NCBI GenBank assembly: GCA_900752625.1
Contig: CAADWC010000034.1
Location: 1 to 7,530, forward strand
DNA from: Oscillospiraceae bacterium
GTDB taxonomy: Bacteria > Bacillota > Clostridia > Oscillospirales > Ruminococcaceae
Reading direction: 5' to 3'
DNA: 7,530 bases
The notes beneath the pieces are model-generated. The model was not told where the DNA came from. It saw only the letters and a list, made by a program, of their open reading frames with translations, and searched no databases. Made by a program: the position numbers and the translations under genes. Position 1 is the first letter of the stretch. Each line of letters opens with the position of its first letter. Below, one piece after another: positions 1 to 7,189 of the stretch.

Positions 1-1
1 G

Positions 2-895
2 ATCATTGCACTGTGCGTCAGCGTGGTTATCGGTACAATTCTTTCGGCAATGGCGACGCGTTCGATCCTAAGACCCGTAAACGATATGCAGAAGGCTATG
101 AAAAAGGTTGAGAGCGGCGATTTCTCCGTCAGGGTCTCAAGAAATCAAACCTTCGGGGAAATCGATGAGCTTGTTAAAAGCTTCAATCGTATGGTTGAGG
201 AGCTTAACGGAATCGAGATGTTCAGAGAGAATTTCATAAACAGTTTTTCACATGAGTTCAAAACGCCGATAGTTTCAATTCAGGGCTTTGCAAAACAGCT
301 CAAAAAGGAGGGTCTATCCGAAGAGAAAAAACGTGAATATATAGACATAATCATCTCCGAGTCAAAACGGCTTACAAATCTTTCCTCAAATATACTGCTG
401 CTGAACAAATTTGAAAATCAGCAGTATATTACCGATATGTCGGATTTTTATCTTGACGAGCAGATAAGAAGCTGTATTCTCCTGCTGGAGAAGCAATGGA
501 CTAAGAAAAATATAGATTTCGACATAGAGCTTGAGCCTATACTGTTTCACGGCAACCAGGAAATGCTGTCTCAGGTCTGGGTAAATATACTCAGCAATTC
601 TATCAAATTCAGCCCTGACAATACTACGATAACTGTTCGCTCGCAGATCAAGGATAAAAAAATACGTATAGATATCTGCGATCAGGGCGAGGGTATGGAC
701 GAGAACACATTGGGACATATATTTGAACGCTTTTATCAGGGGGACAGCGCTCATTCAAGCGAGGGAAACGGTCTGGGGCTGCCGCTTGTAAAACGAATAG
801 TCGAGCTGTGCGGAGGAAGGATAAGAGTCGAGTCACAGAAAGGCAGAGGCACTGTTTTTACAGTGTTTTTAGGAGAATGTTCCTCTGAAAAATAA
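2..895 (+). CDS. Sensor histidine kinase, 5'-truncated by window edge
   Basis: This is the C-terminal part of a membrane-bound two-component sensor kinase. The reading frame is open to base 2, so the true start lies outside the window. The first ~18 visible residues are the end of a hydrophobic membrane helix. A HAMP linker follows (RPV, then an amphipathic helix and GDFSVRV). Numbering from the GTG at 23, the dimerisation/phosphoacceptor H-box is FSHEFKTP with His77. The ATPase domain shows the N box (N188 and N192), G1 box DQGEGMD (220-226), F box (ERFYQG) and G2 box GNGLGL (248-253). All catalytic motifs are intact, so the protein should autophosphorylate and pass phosphate to a response regulator, presumably encoded upstream. 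HAMP and catalytic-domain motifs do not reveal the signal, and the sensor domain is not visible. The gene is convergent with nadA. Confidence 0.95.
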   Translation: MIALCVSVVIGTILSAMATRSILRPVNDMQKAMKKVESGDFSVRVSRNQTFGEIDELVKSFNRMVEELNGIEMFRENFINSFSHEFKTPIVSIQGFAKQLKKEGLSEEKKREYIDIIISESKRLTNLSSNILLLNKFENQQYITDMSDFYLDEQIRSCILLLEKQWTKKNIDFDIELEPILFHGNQEMLSQVWVNILSNSIKFSPDNTTITVRSQIKDKKIRIDICDQGEGMDENTLGHIFERFYQGDSAHSSEGNGLGLPLVKRIVELCGGRIRVESQKGRGTVFTVFLGECSSEK

Positions 896-976
896 CTGCC
901 GCAGCTTGCCGGTACATTACAACATGGCGATATACTGCCGGATTTATCGAAACGGCTCAAGGTAAAACAATTTTTT

Positions 977-1044
977 ATACATAACATAAAATCCGGCTGA
1001 AGAAGCATACGGTGCGTTCTCCAGTCGGATCTTATGTATTGTAT
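977..1044. terminator. Imperfect inverted repeat, probable bidirectional terminator
   Basis: Two 28-nt arms (977-1004 and 1017-1044) pair at 23 of 28 positions, plus one G-U pair in the + strand RNA, around a 12-nt loop. The GC-rich inner part (ATCCGGCTGAAGAA with TTCTCCAGTCGGAT) is the stable core. Read on the minus strand, the core is followed by TTTTATGTT, a modest U-tract, so it can end nadA, whose stop codon is only 9 bp away. Read on the plus strand it would catch kinase transcription, but the U-tract there is poor. A small mobile repeat is an alternative reading. Confidence 0.6.
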
Positions 1045-1052
1045 AGAATTTT

Positions 1053-1976
1053 CTATTCGCCTAATCGCAGCATTTCATCAATGCACACTCTGGCGGAGGT
1101 GATCTCCTCATCCGTCATTTCGATCTCAAAGGCTTCTCCGTTATCTATTCCGACGCATGAATTGTAAACGTCCATAAGAGTAGTAAGCTTCATGTTCGGA
1201 CACAGAATTTTCTTTGAAAGTATGTAAAACTTTTTGCCGGGACATTCATACTGGAGATGCTCGGCTATACTTATTTCCGTTCCTATTATAAATTCTTCAG
1301 CATCGGAATTCTTAGCAAAATTTATTATTCCCGAGGTCGAGCCTACATAGTCTGCCTGCTCCGAAACCCCCGGAACACATTCGGGATGAACGAGCACCAA
1401 AGCGTTGGGATGGAGCTTTTTAGCCTGCCTTACTTCATCCGGATCTACAGCGGCATGAACCGGGCAGCCTCCCTGGAGAAGCTTTATATCTTTTTCCGGC
1501 ACGTTTTTCTGAACAAACGATCCGAGATTGCAGTCCGGAATAAACAGAATCTTTTCAGCGTCCATTGCTTTGACTATTTTTACCGCCGAAGATGAAGTAA
1601 CACAAACATCGCAGACCGATTTAAGCTTTGCCGTAGTGTTTATGTAAGCTACGACTTTTCTGTCGGGCTCCTGTTTTTTTAAGGTTTCAATCATCTCCGG
1701 TTCCATCTGCTCGGCCATTGGACAACCTGCCAACGGATTTGCCAGAAAGACATGCTTGTCCGGCGAAAGCATTTTTGCAGTTTCCGCCATGAAGTGTACT
1801 CCGCAGAACAGAATATTTTTGCTGCGGACGTTTGAAGCGTCGACACTGAGCTTGTAGGAATCGCCGGTGAAATCAGCGATCTCGACTATTTCACGCGCCT
1901 GATAGCTGTGTGCAAGAATACAAATGTCCTTTTCCTCTTTCAGTCTTAAAATTTCCTGCTGAATATCCTTTATCAT
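1053..1976 (-). CDS. nadA: Quinolinate synthase A
   Basis: NadA condenses iminoaspartate with dihydroxyacetone phosphate to quinolinate in de novo NAD synthesis, using an oxygen-sensitive [4Fe-4S] cluster in the cytosol. The 307-residue length is usual for the compact form of the family. Family motifs are present in order: ADFTGDS (34-40), HFMAETAK (61-68), AGCPMA with Cys85, DVCVTSSSA (123-131), IPDCNLG (146-152), GGCPVH with Cys171, HPEC (197-200), GSTSGI (212-217), GTE (232-234) and CPNM with Cys259. Cys85, Cys171 and Cys259 match the three conserved cluster ligands. The ATG start has GGTGAT five bases upstream. The usual partners nadB and nadC are not adjacent here. They may lie elsewhere, or iminoaspartate may come from another enzyme. 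Transcription starts from a consensus promoter just upstream. Confidence 0.96.
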   Translation of the reverse strand: MIKDIQQEILRLKEEKDICILAHSYQAREIVEIADFTGDSYKLSVDASNVRSKNILFCGVHFMAETAKMLSPDKHVFLANPLAGCPMAEQMEPEMIETLKKQEPDRKVVAYINTTAKLKSVCDVCVTSSSAVKIVKAMDAEKILFIPDCNLGSFVQKNVPEKDIKLLQGGCPVHAAVDPDEVRQAKKLHPNALVLVHPECVPGVSEQADYVGSTSGIINFAKNSDAEEFIIGTEISIAEHLQYECPGKKFYILSKKILCPNMKLTTLMDVYNSCVGIDNGEAFEIEMTDEEITSARVCIDEMLRLGE

Positions 1977-2018
1977 AACATATCACCCAATATCAAAAAT
2001 TCGACAAGCACTTATATA

Positions 2019-2047
2019 ATTATACGTCATGGGCATAACATTGTCAA
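2019..2047 (-). promoter_or_regulatory. Perfect-consensus sigma-A promoter of nadA
   Basis: On the minus strand a perfect -35 TTGACA (2042-2047) and a perfect -10 TATAAT (2019-2024) are separated by exactly 17 bp. Initiation is expected near 2012, giving a leader of about 35 nt. The promoter starts 17 bp after the phosphoesterase stop codon, and no terminator is visible between the genes, so read-through is also possible. A promoter this strong ahead of a biosynthetic gene usually needs a repressor, but I could not identify an operator with confidence. Confidence 0.9.
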
Positions 2048-2064
2048 CTATCTGAAAACAAATT

Positions 2065-3210
2065 TCAATTGAAGTTAAAGTTTGCAGACTGATTTTTTTC
2101 AAAGTTCAAAGTGATCTTTACAAGCTCGCTGTCTGCCGGGAATTTAAAATGCACTCCCCAGCCGCCTGCTCCGGAAGTGGTTACCGCTGTCATGTTTCCG
2201 TATTCTTTAGTTCCGTAAACCATATCGTTTGCCATTGCAACAAAAGACTTTGTCAGTGGAAACTGCTCGCCGTGTGTATGACCGCATAACGTCAGATCGG
2301 CTCCTGACTCCGCTATTTCTTTAAGTCCTCTGGGCTGATGGTTTAGTACGATTATCGGTTTTTTCGTATCAACGGAATACTCAGAAACCAAGCTTTCAAT
2401 ATCCTGCGCTCCTGCCGACAGATCCTTTCTCCCGATTACAGTTATATCTTCTGCTATGGTCACTGCTTCGTCCTCAAGTACGGTAATTCCGGCGTCTTCA
2501 AAATAACCGTTTATATCTTCACCTATATAGCCCTCATGATTTCCGTAGACAAAGTAAACTCCGTATCTGGCTTCGATCTTCGAAAAAGCCTCTGTCATAT
2601 ATCGTCGGTTCTCTTCCGAGGTGTTTTCATCAAAAAAGTCGCCAACAAGAAAAACTGCGTCCGGAGCTATTTCATTGATTTTTTCGGCAATTTCGTTTAA
2701 TCCGTTCCTGTCGGCGCCGGTCCCGATATGAGCGTCGGCAAGCATTACAATTTCAAGCTTATCATTTACTGACGGCTTGGCAATGTTAACGGAATATTCG
2801 TTTACTCTGATAATACCCATATTAACATAGCCGATCACGGAAATAATAAACGTCGCCGCAAAAATTACTGCCGTGCCTTTCCAATCTCTCAGCGCCATAA
2901 AAAATTTGCTGTTTGAACGTTTTATAAGTTTCGATACTAATATGGCTATATCGCGAACCAGAAACAAAAATGCGGAATACCCAAGAACAACCAATGAAGC
3001 CGCAGCCGTAAAAAGCATAGGCAATGCCGGAAAAGGATATTTTATCTGATCGTAATGTCCCATCATGCAGAAAAGAAGATTTGCCATTAGCAGAAGCTGC
3101 AGTATCCAGTATACCGCCGCAGGAATTTTAGTTTTTTTCCACAGTTCACGGTAACGTATCATGGCATATGCTATCAGCGCGATAACCGCCGCAAAAATAA
3201 ACAGAAACAC
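2065..3210 (-). CDS. Membrane-anchored metallophosphoesterase (YkuE/YaeI-like)
   Basis: This is a calcineurin-like two-metal phosphoesterase fused to a four-helix membrane domain. Hydrophobic segments lie at about 1-18, 31-50, 61-86 and 111-131. Basic loops at 19-28 and 86-111 place the N-terminus outside, so the catalytic domain (from ~150) should be extracytoplasmic. The metal-binding signature is complete: DAH (159-161), GD (190-191), GNHE (223-226), NH (290-291) and GHTHG (310-314). Relatives such as YkuE and YaeI act on lipid or UDP-lipid substrates of the envelope, but the substrate here cannot be read from sequence. The start is GTG: GAGGTG lies five bases upstream and no in-frame ATG sits near it. 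It is transcribed away from the nuclease-like gene, from its own promoter and through a 5' hairpin. nadA follows after 88 bp. Confidence 0.9.
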   Translation of the reverse strand: MFLFIFAAVIALIAYAMIRYRELWKKTKIPAAVYWILQLLLMANLLFCMMGHYDQIKYPFPALPMLFTAAASLVVLGYSAFLFLVRDIAILVSKLIKRSNSKFFMALRDWKGTAVIFAATFIISVIGYVNMGIIRVNEYSVNIAKPSVNDKLEIVMLADAHIGTGADRNGLNEIAEKINEIAPDAVFLVGDFFDENTSEENRRYMTEAFSKIEARYGVYFVYGNHEGYIGEDINGYFEDAGITVLEDEAVTIAEDITVIGRKDLSAGAQDIESLVSEYSVDTKKPIIVLNHQPRGLKEIAESGADLTLCGHTHGEQFPLTKSFVAMANDMVYGTKEYGNMTAVTTSGAGGWGVHFKFPADSELVKITLNFEKNQSANFNFN

Positions 3211-3215
3211 TCAAA

Positions 3216-3221
3216 CACCTC
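3216..3221 (-). promoter_or_regulatory. SD fixing the GTG start of the phosphoesterase
   Basis: GAGGTG on the minus strand, five bases before the GTG at 3210. An ATG overlaps this SD (3221-3223) but is out of frame, so it is not the start. Confidence 0.8.
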
Positions 3222-3234
3222 ATTAAGAAAAATC

Positions 3235-3283
3235 AACGTTAAGGCAATACATGCATGTTTTTATGCAGTATTGCCTCAGCGTT
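3235..3283 (-). promoter_or_regulatory. Long hairpin at the 5' end of the phosphoesterase mRNA, possible attenuator
   Basis: The arms 3235-3256 and 3263-3283 pair almost completely, with one bulged base (3251), one G-U pair and one mismatch, around a six-base loop (AAAAAC on the minus strand). The central part of the stem includes GAGGCAATAC paired with GTATTGCCTT. The predicted transcription start (~3280) falls within the first bases of the outer arm, so the transcript would begin with this structure. The stem is followed by GATTTTTC and then the SD, which resembles an intrinsic terminator with a short U-tract. It could terminate early, stabilise the 5' end of the mRNA, or bind a regulator. 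The structure is seen directly; its role is inferred. Confidence 0.75.
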
Positions 3284-3286
3284 ATA

Positions 3287-3315
3287 ATTATATCATCACA
3301 CGGCGTATAATTCAA
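3287..3315 (-). promoter_or_regulatory. Promoter of the phosphoesterase gene
   Basis: Minus-strand -35 TTGAAT (3310-3315) and perfect -10 TATAAT (3287-3292), with 17 bp between them. Expected initiation is near 3280, at the foot of the 5' hairpin. Confidence 0.8.
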
Positions 3316-3355
3316 CAATACAAGCTGAATATTTTATGTACGGACCGGCAGTGAT

Positions 3356-3384
3356 TTGACTTTAGACAAGACGTTTGTTATAAT
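3356..3384 (+). promoter_or_regulatory. Promoter of the nuclease-like gene
   Basis: Plus-strand -35 TTGACT (3356-3361) and perfect -10 TATAAT (3379-3384), with 17 bp between them. Initiation is expected near 3391, giving a leader of only ~23 nt. The -35 boxes of this promoter and of the divergent phosphoesterase promoter are 40 bp apart, close enough for a shared regulator, though no clear operator is visible. Confidence 0.85.
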
Positions 3385-3401
3385 TTATTTATATTATCGT
3401 C

Positions 3402-3406
3402 GGAGG
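3402..3406 (+). promoter_or_regulatory. SD fixing a TTG start
   Basis: GGAGG followed by a seven-base spacer (CGTTTTT) and then TTG. No in-frame ATG occurs within the first ~130 codons, so TTG at 3414 is the only reasonable start. Confidence 0.85.
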
Positions 3407-3413
3407 CGTTTTT

Positions 3414-4148
3414 TTGGACAGTGTAGAATTTGAAGCTGCAAGGAATAAAATAATAAATGCTGAAAGGCAAAGAAACGGTATAGGAACTCTTGGAGAAAAG
3501 ACGCTTCATGCAGTTCTGAAAAACTATTACGAGCCTCATCAGGAAAATCACGAGATCAGAGTAGGCGGATTTGTAGCCGATATAGTAGGTGAAAACGGAA
3601 TAATAGAGATACAGACCAGAAATTTCTCGAAGCTGACCAAAAAGCTTGAACGCTTTCTTGAATTTTGCAGCGTTACAGTAGTCTACCCTATACCCGCAGT
3701 AAAATATTTGTCGTGGATGGATCCGCTGACCGGAGAAATAACAAGCAGGCGAAAATCCCCGAGAAAAGGCGTGATTTACGACGCTGTGCCGGAGCTGTAC
3801 CGAATAAAATATACATTGGACAATCCACGTATGAACCTTTGCCTTTGTATGCTTGAGGTGGAGGAAATAAGATACCTTAACGGCTGGTCGCGCGACAGAA
3901 AAAAGGGCTCGTCAAGATGCGACCGGATCCCGCTGAGAATTGCCGATGAGATATATATACGAAATCCGTACGATTATAATATCTTCCTTCCAAAAACGCT
4001 TTCTGAAGAATTTACTTCGCTGGATCTTGCTGCTCATGCAGGGATAAGCCGCACGCTTGCTCAGACTACTCTGAATATACTTGCCTATCTGGAAGTAGCG
4101 GACCGCTGCGGAAAATCCGGAAACAATATAGTATACCGCCGAAAATAG
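3414..4148 (+). CDS. Conserved uncharacterised protein, PD-(D/E)XK-like domain plus C-terminal winged helix
   Basis: I recognise no named function for this 244-residue soluble protein. Residues ~20-85 look like a PD-(D/E)XK nuclease core: a helix with Glu28 (GTLGEKTLH), a strand with Asp56 (FVADIVG), then GIIEIQTR with Glu65 and Gln67 in the E-x-Q arrangement, followed by a helix. Residues ~86-175 are basic and carry KSPRKG (114-119) and GWSRDRKKGSSR (157-168), which suits nucleic-acid contact. Residues ~195-244 (FTSLDLAAHAG, then ISRTLAQTTLNILAYLEV and GNNIVYRR) look like a winged helix. There is no signal peptide or membrane helix. It has its own strong promoter and a TTG start behind GGAGG. 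Its neighbours are housekeeping genes rather than defence genes, so a repair or processing role is as plausible as restriction. A catalytically altered or DNA-binding-only protein is possible. Confidence 0.75.
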   Translation: MDSVEFEAARNKIINAERQRNGIGTLGEKTLHAVLKNYYEPHQENHEIRVGGFVADIVGENGIIEIQTRNFSKLTKKLERFLEFCSVTVVYPIPAVKYLSWMDPLTGEITSRRKSPRKGVIYDAVPELYRIKYTLDNPRMNLCLCMLEVEEIRYLNGWSRDRKKGSSRCDRIPLRIADEIYIRNPYDYNIFLPKTLSEEFTSLDLAAHAGISRTLAQTTLNILAYLEVADRCGKSGNNIVYRRK

Positions 4149-4177
4149 CCGCTTTTTCAAAATTTACATTTGAACGC

Positions 4178-4207
4178 TTTACAAGCATACGGCAATTGAG
4201 TTATAAT
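4178..4207 (+). promoter_or_regulatory. Promoter of the carboxypeptidase gene
   Basis: Plus-strand -35 TTTACA (4178-4183) and perfect -10 TATAAT (4202-4207), 18 bp apart. Initiation is expected near 4214, about 34 nt before the ATG. No convincing terminator lies between the nuclease-like gene and this promoter. Confidence 0.7.
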
Positions 4208-4247
4208 AATATATTATGAATGTTATTCCGAAGGGATTTTGATATAA

Positions 4248-5651
4248 ATGAAGCATGCAAGAAAAATCTGTATTGCGCTGACATTGACCTTGATAGTAAG
4301 TATTTTATCTTCGCTGACAGCTTCGGCGTTTAATTTTACGCCTACTTCAGGCGTTGACGAAAAGGGCAACCCTGTTCCGCTGTCGCTTTATTCTGAATCG
4401 GTGTACATGATGAATCTCGATACCGGCGACGTTATTGTGGATATAAACGGCGACGAGGAGCGAGCTCCGGCTTCGCTTACAAAAATAATGACTGCGGCCG
4501 TACTTCTGGACGAGTTCAAGGGTAGCGAAAAGAAAATGAAAGAAAAGTATGTTTCCGCAGGCAGCGAAGCCTTCGACGAGCTTTACGGAACAGGCGCCTC
4601 TACCGCAGATATTCAGCCCAATGAAAAGGTCAATTATTACGATCTGCTTGCGGCGCTTATGATTCCTTCATCCTGTGAGGCTGCAAATATAATAGCAATT
4701 AATCTTGGCGGCTCAATCAGCGGATTCTGTGATATGATGAACGAAAAGGCTGAAAAGCTCGGACTTGAACACACACACTTTTCAAATGCTCACGGTCTTT
4801 TTGTGGCCCAGAATTATTCAAGCTGTAAGGACATTGCGGTACTCTGCAAATATCTTCTTGACAAATACGAGGTATTTAAGGAAATCGTGGCAATGCCCAG
4901 CTATCAGATGGAGTCCACCGAATATCATTCAGTAGGATCTACGATAGTAAACACAAATTACATGCTTTCGTCTGCGTCGGATTATTATTACTCTTACGTC
5001 AAGGGAATAAAGACCGGATCGCTTGACGCCGCAGGGCGTTGTCTTGCCTCGTATGCAAGCTATGACGGATACAATTATCTTACCGTTACTATGGGCGCTC
5101 CCATGGAAAAGCTTGAGGAAGATGTAAAAAGAGGCGAAGAGGATCCTGATTCGTTTTACGCCAACGATGTTATTTATTACAATATGCTCGATCACGCCGC
5201 ATTGTATGACTGGGCTTTCGATACCCTGGTTTCAACTGATTTTATCAACCCGAACAGCGAGGTCACAGAGGCTGCCGTTGAATTCGGTGAGAATGCCGAT
5301 TATGTAAATCTCAAGCCTGCCGAAGGATATACACAGCTTTGGCCAACAAGCATTTCCATCGACGATATAGAGCAGCAGATAAGCGTCAAGGAAAACATTG
5401 TGGCCCCGATAGAACCCGGAGATGTTCTGGGAGAAATGAAGCTTGTATATAACGGAGAAGAAATTGCTTCTATTGATCTTGTCGCTACATCCAAGGTAGA
5501 GCGTTCCGCCGTTTCTGAAAAGCTGGAGGTCGCTAAAGCCTTTCCGAAGTCCACGGAATTCAAATATGCAATATATGCCGTAATAATGCTTTTTGTAGTA
5601 TATACTATCGGATATGTCATCTATATACAGTTTAAATATATGAAAAAATGA
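4248..5651 (+). CDS. Serine-type D-Ala-D-Ala carboxypeptidase (peptidase S11, PBP5/DacA-like)
   Basis: This low-molecular-weight penicillin-binding protein removes the terminal D-Ala from peptidoglycan pentapeptides outside the membrane. Residues 1-27 are a signal peptide (KHARK, hydrophobic core, ASA before Phe28). The SxxK motif is SLTK (Ser76 nucleophile, Lys79) and the KTG motif is KTG (255-257, in GIKTGSLDAAG). At the SxN position the sequence is PSSCEAAN (140-147), so SSC replaces the usual SGN and Cys143 stands where Asn is expected. The catalytic domain ends near 330. A beta-rich C-terminal region follows (~345-420). A membrane helix (~439-460) and a short basic tail give a transmembrane anchor instead of the amphipathic anchor of E. 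coli PBP5. The ATG has AAGGGA 11 bases upstream, a slightly long spacing. A bidirectional terminator lies downstream. Confidence 0.92.
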   Translation: MKHARKICIALTLTLIVSILSSLTASAFNFTPTSGVDEKGNPVPLSLYSESVYMMNLDTGDVIVDINGDEERAPASLTKIMTAAVLLDEFKGSEKKMKEKYVSAGSEAFDELYGTGASTADIQPNEKVNYYDLLAALMIPSSCEAANIIAINLGGSISGFCDMMNEKAEKLGLEHTHFSNAHGLFVAQNYSSCKDIAVLCKYLLDKYEVFKEIVAMPSYQMESTEYHSVGSTIVNTNYMLSSASDYYYSYVKGIKTGSLDAAGRCLASYASYDGYNYLTVTMGAPMEKLEEDVKRGEEDPDSFYANDVIYYNMLDHAALYDWAFDTLVSTDFINPNSEVTEAAVEFGENADYVNLKPAEGYTQLWPTSISIDDIEQQISVKENIVAPIEPGDVLGEMKLVYNGEEIASIDLVATSKVERSAVSEKLEVAKAFPKSTEFKYAIYAVIMLFVVYTIGYVIYIQFKYMKK

Positions 5652-5733
5652 CAATGCGTTTTCAGATAAAAGTATGAATTCAGCTCGGTCTTATACAAAA
5701 GGTTTGTACCGTTATTTCTTTTCAATGCCAAAC

Positions 5734-5776
5734 AAAACTGCGCCCTTAAAATTCCAAGAGCGCAGTTTTTTATATT
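5734..5776. terminator. Bidirectional intrinsic terminator between the carboxypeptidase gene and mgtE
   Basis: AAAACTGCGC (5734-5743) pairs perfectly with GCGCAGTTTT (5760-5769), and an inner CTT/AAG adds three pairs across a C/A mismatch. On the plus strand the stem runs into TTTTTTATATTTTT. On the minus strand it is flanked by the complementary A/T run, so it serves both convergent genes. Confidence 0.93.
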
Positions 5777-5801
5777 TTTATTGGCAAAGAACGTCGAATT
5801 T

Positions 5802-7181
5802 TCACATATGGATATCAAAAATCACCATAGAAATATTAAAAAAAACCAATGTTGTACAGGTATCCACAATAGTAGTGATCAGCGGAGCTGCCATAATCGC
5901 CGGATCAAGCTTCAGCTTTTTTGCCGCCATAGGAAGCATACATCCTATAAGCTTGGACATTATAACGGTTGAAATTATCGCTAAACTTACCGTTACCGCC
6001 AGCTTTAGCGGGTCGGCATTTGTGTCGGTATAAAAATAGGTATAGGTTATATATATTCTGATTCCGTTTACAACTGCCAGAATAACACTTACAATAAGAG
6101 CTATCCTGAATTCCTTGAAAACAACCCTGAAAAAGTCCTTAAGCCGTATTTCTCCCAGCGACATTCCTCTGATGACCATCGTAGACGTCTGGGAGCCGCA
6201 GTTTCCGCCTGTTCCCGTAAGCATTGGGATAAAGGATACAAGCAGCGGAACGGCTGCGAACGCCGCTTCGTACCTTGTTATTATAGAACCGGTTATCGTG
6301 GCTGAAAGCATCAGTATAAGCAGCCACATTATTCTGTTTTTAGCATGAACTATTACCGGAGTTTTAAAATAAGAGTCGTCGCTGGGCGACATAGCCGCCA
6401 TACGGGAGAAGTCCTCGGTGTTCTCCTCCTGGATAACGTCCATAGCGTCATCGAAGGTTACGATTCCGACTATTCTGAACTCCTGGTCAACGACAGGAAG
6501 AGCAAGGAAGTCATATTTCGCAAACTGAGCCGCAACAAGCTCTTTGTCCTCAAGAGTGTCAACGGTAATAACGTTAGTTTCCATAATGTCTTCAATAAGG
6601 TCGTCGTCATCCGCCGTGAGAATATCCAGAACCGAAAGAACGCCTATAAGCCGGCGGTTCTCGGTAACATACAGCGTATATACCGTTTCCTTTACCATTC
6701 CTATCTGGCGGATCTTCTGCAAAGCCTCGCTTACAGTCATATCCTTTTTCAGATAAATGTATTCGGTGGTCATTATAGAACCGGCGCTGTCCTTGGGATA
6801 CTGCAGTATCTGGTTTATCTGCTTTCTGGTTTCATTGTCGGTATTTTTAAGTATACGCGACACAACATTTGCAGGCATTTCTTCAATAAGGTCAACGGTA
6901 TCGTCAATGAAAAGATCGTCGATTACCTCCGCAAGTTCTTTATCCGTAAAGGAATTGATAAGCATCATCTGCATATCGCTGTCCATATAGGAGAAAACGT
7001 CCGCCGCAACATCTTTCGGCAGCAGTCTGAACAGCAGCGGCAGATCCTTTTTGTCAACATCGGAATCGTCGTGAAAATGCTGAAAAATATCGGCTATATC
7101 CGCCTCGTTCATATTAAGGAATATTTCCTTAAGCACCTTGAAATTTCTCTTTTCAAGCAGTCTGATAATTGTGTTGTACAT
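5802..7181 (-). CDS. mgtE: Magnesium transporter MgtE
   Basis: MgtE is a homodimeric Mg2+ channel of the cytoplasmic membrane, gated by Mg2+ binding to its cytosolic domains. Visible order: superhelical N domain (~1-130), a CBS pair (~137-198 and ~202-256), the connecting helix, then five membrane helices (~283-302, 305-325, 355-376, 393-415, 432-455). The family signature PMLTGTGGNCGSQ (319-331) continues to MVIRGMSLGE. LKLDPAIMAAPL (424-434) leads to TTIVDT with Asp440, the residue equivalent to the pore Asp that binds Mg2+. Acidic clusters in the N and CBS domains (for example DDDD 191-194) fit the gating sites. I chose ATG at 7181 because GGGGG lies eight bases upstream; an in-frame GTG at 7205 lies upstream of that SD. 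The 459-residue length is normal. Expression is probably controlled by the long structured leader. Confidence 0.95.
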   Translation of the reverse strand: MYNTIIRLLEKRNFKVLKEIFLNMNEADIADIFQHFHDDSDVDKKDLPLLFRLLPKDVAADVFSYMDSDMQMMLINSFTDKELAEVIDDLFIDDTVDLIEEMPANVVSRILKNTDNETRKQINQILQYPKDSAGSIMTTEYIYLKKDMTVSEALQKIRQIGMVKETVYTLYVTENRRLIGVLSVLDILTADDDDLIEDIMETNVITVDTLEDKELVAAQFAKYDFLALPVVDQEFRIVGIVTFDDAMDVIQEENTEDFSRMAAMSPSDDSYFKTPVIVHAKNRIMWLLILMLSATITGSIITRYEAAFAAVPLLVSFIPMLTGTGGNCGSQTSTMVIRGMSLGEIRLKDFFRVVFKEFRIALIVSVILAVVNGIRIYITYTYFYTDTNADPLKLAVTVSLAIISTVIMSKLIGCMLPMAAKKLKLDPAIMAAPLITTIVDTCTTLVFFNISMVIFDIHM

Positions 7182-7189
7182 TTTTATAA

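Noticed and set aside
23..895. GTG at 23 as the real start of the kinase
   Set aside because: The frame is open upstream to the window edge, and the GTG lies inside a membrane helix that precedes HAMP. It is a truncated gene.
1257..1595. 112-codon plus-strand ORF inside nadA
   Set aside because: It is antisense to conserved NadA motifs and has no start signal.
5232..5654. 140-codon minus-strand ORF opposite the carboxypeptidase
   Set aside because: It is a shadow of the plus-strand gene, with no SD or recognisable motif, and it starts beyond the stop of the real gene.
5674..6033. Plus-strand ORF across the terminator and the mgtE 3' end
   Set aside because: It runs through the intrinsic terminator and then antisense to mgtE, so it is a chance ORF.
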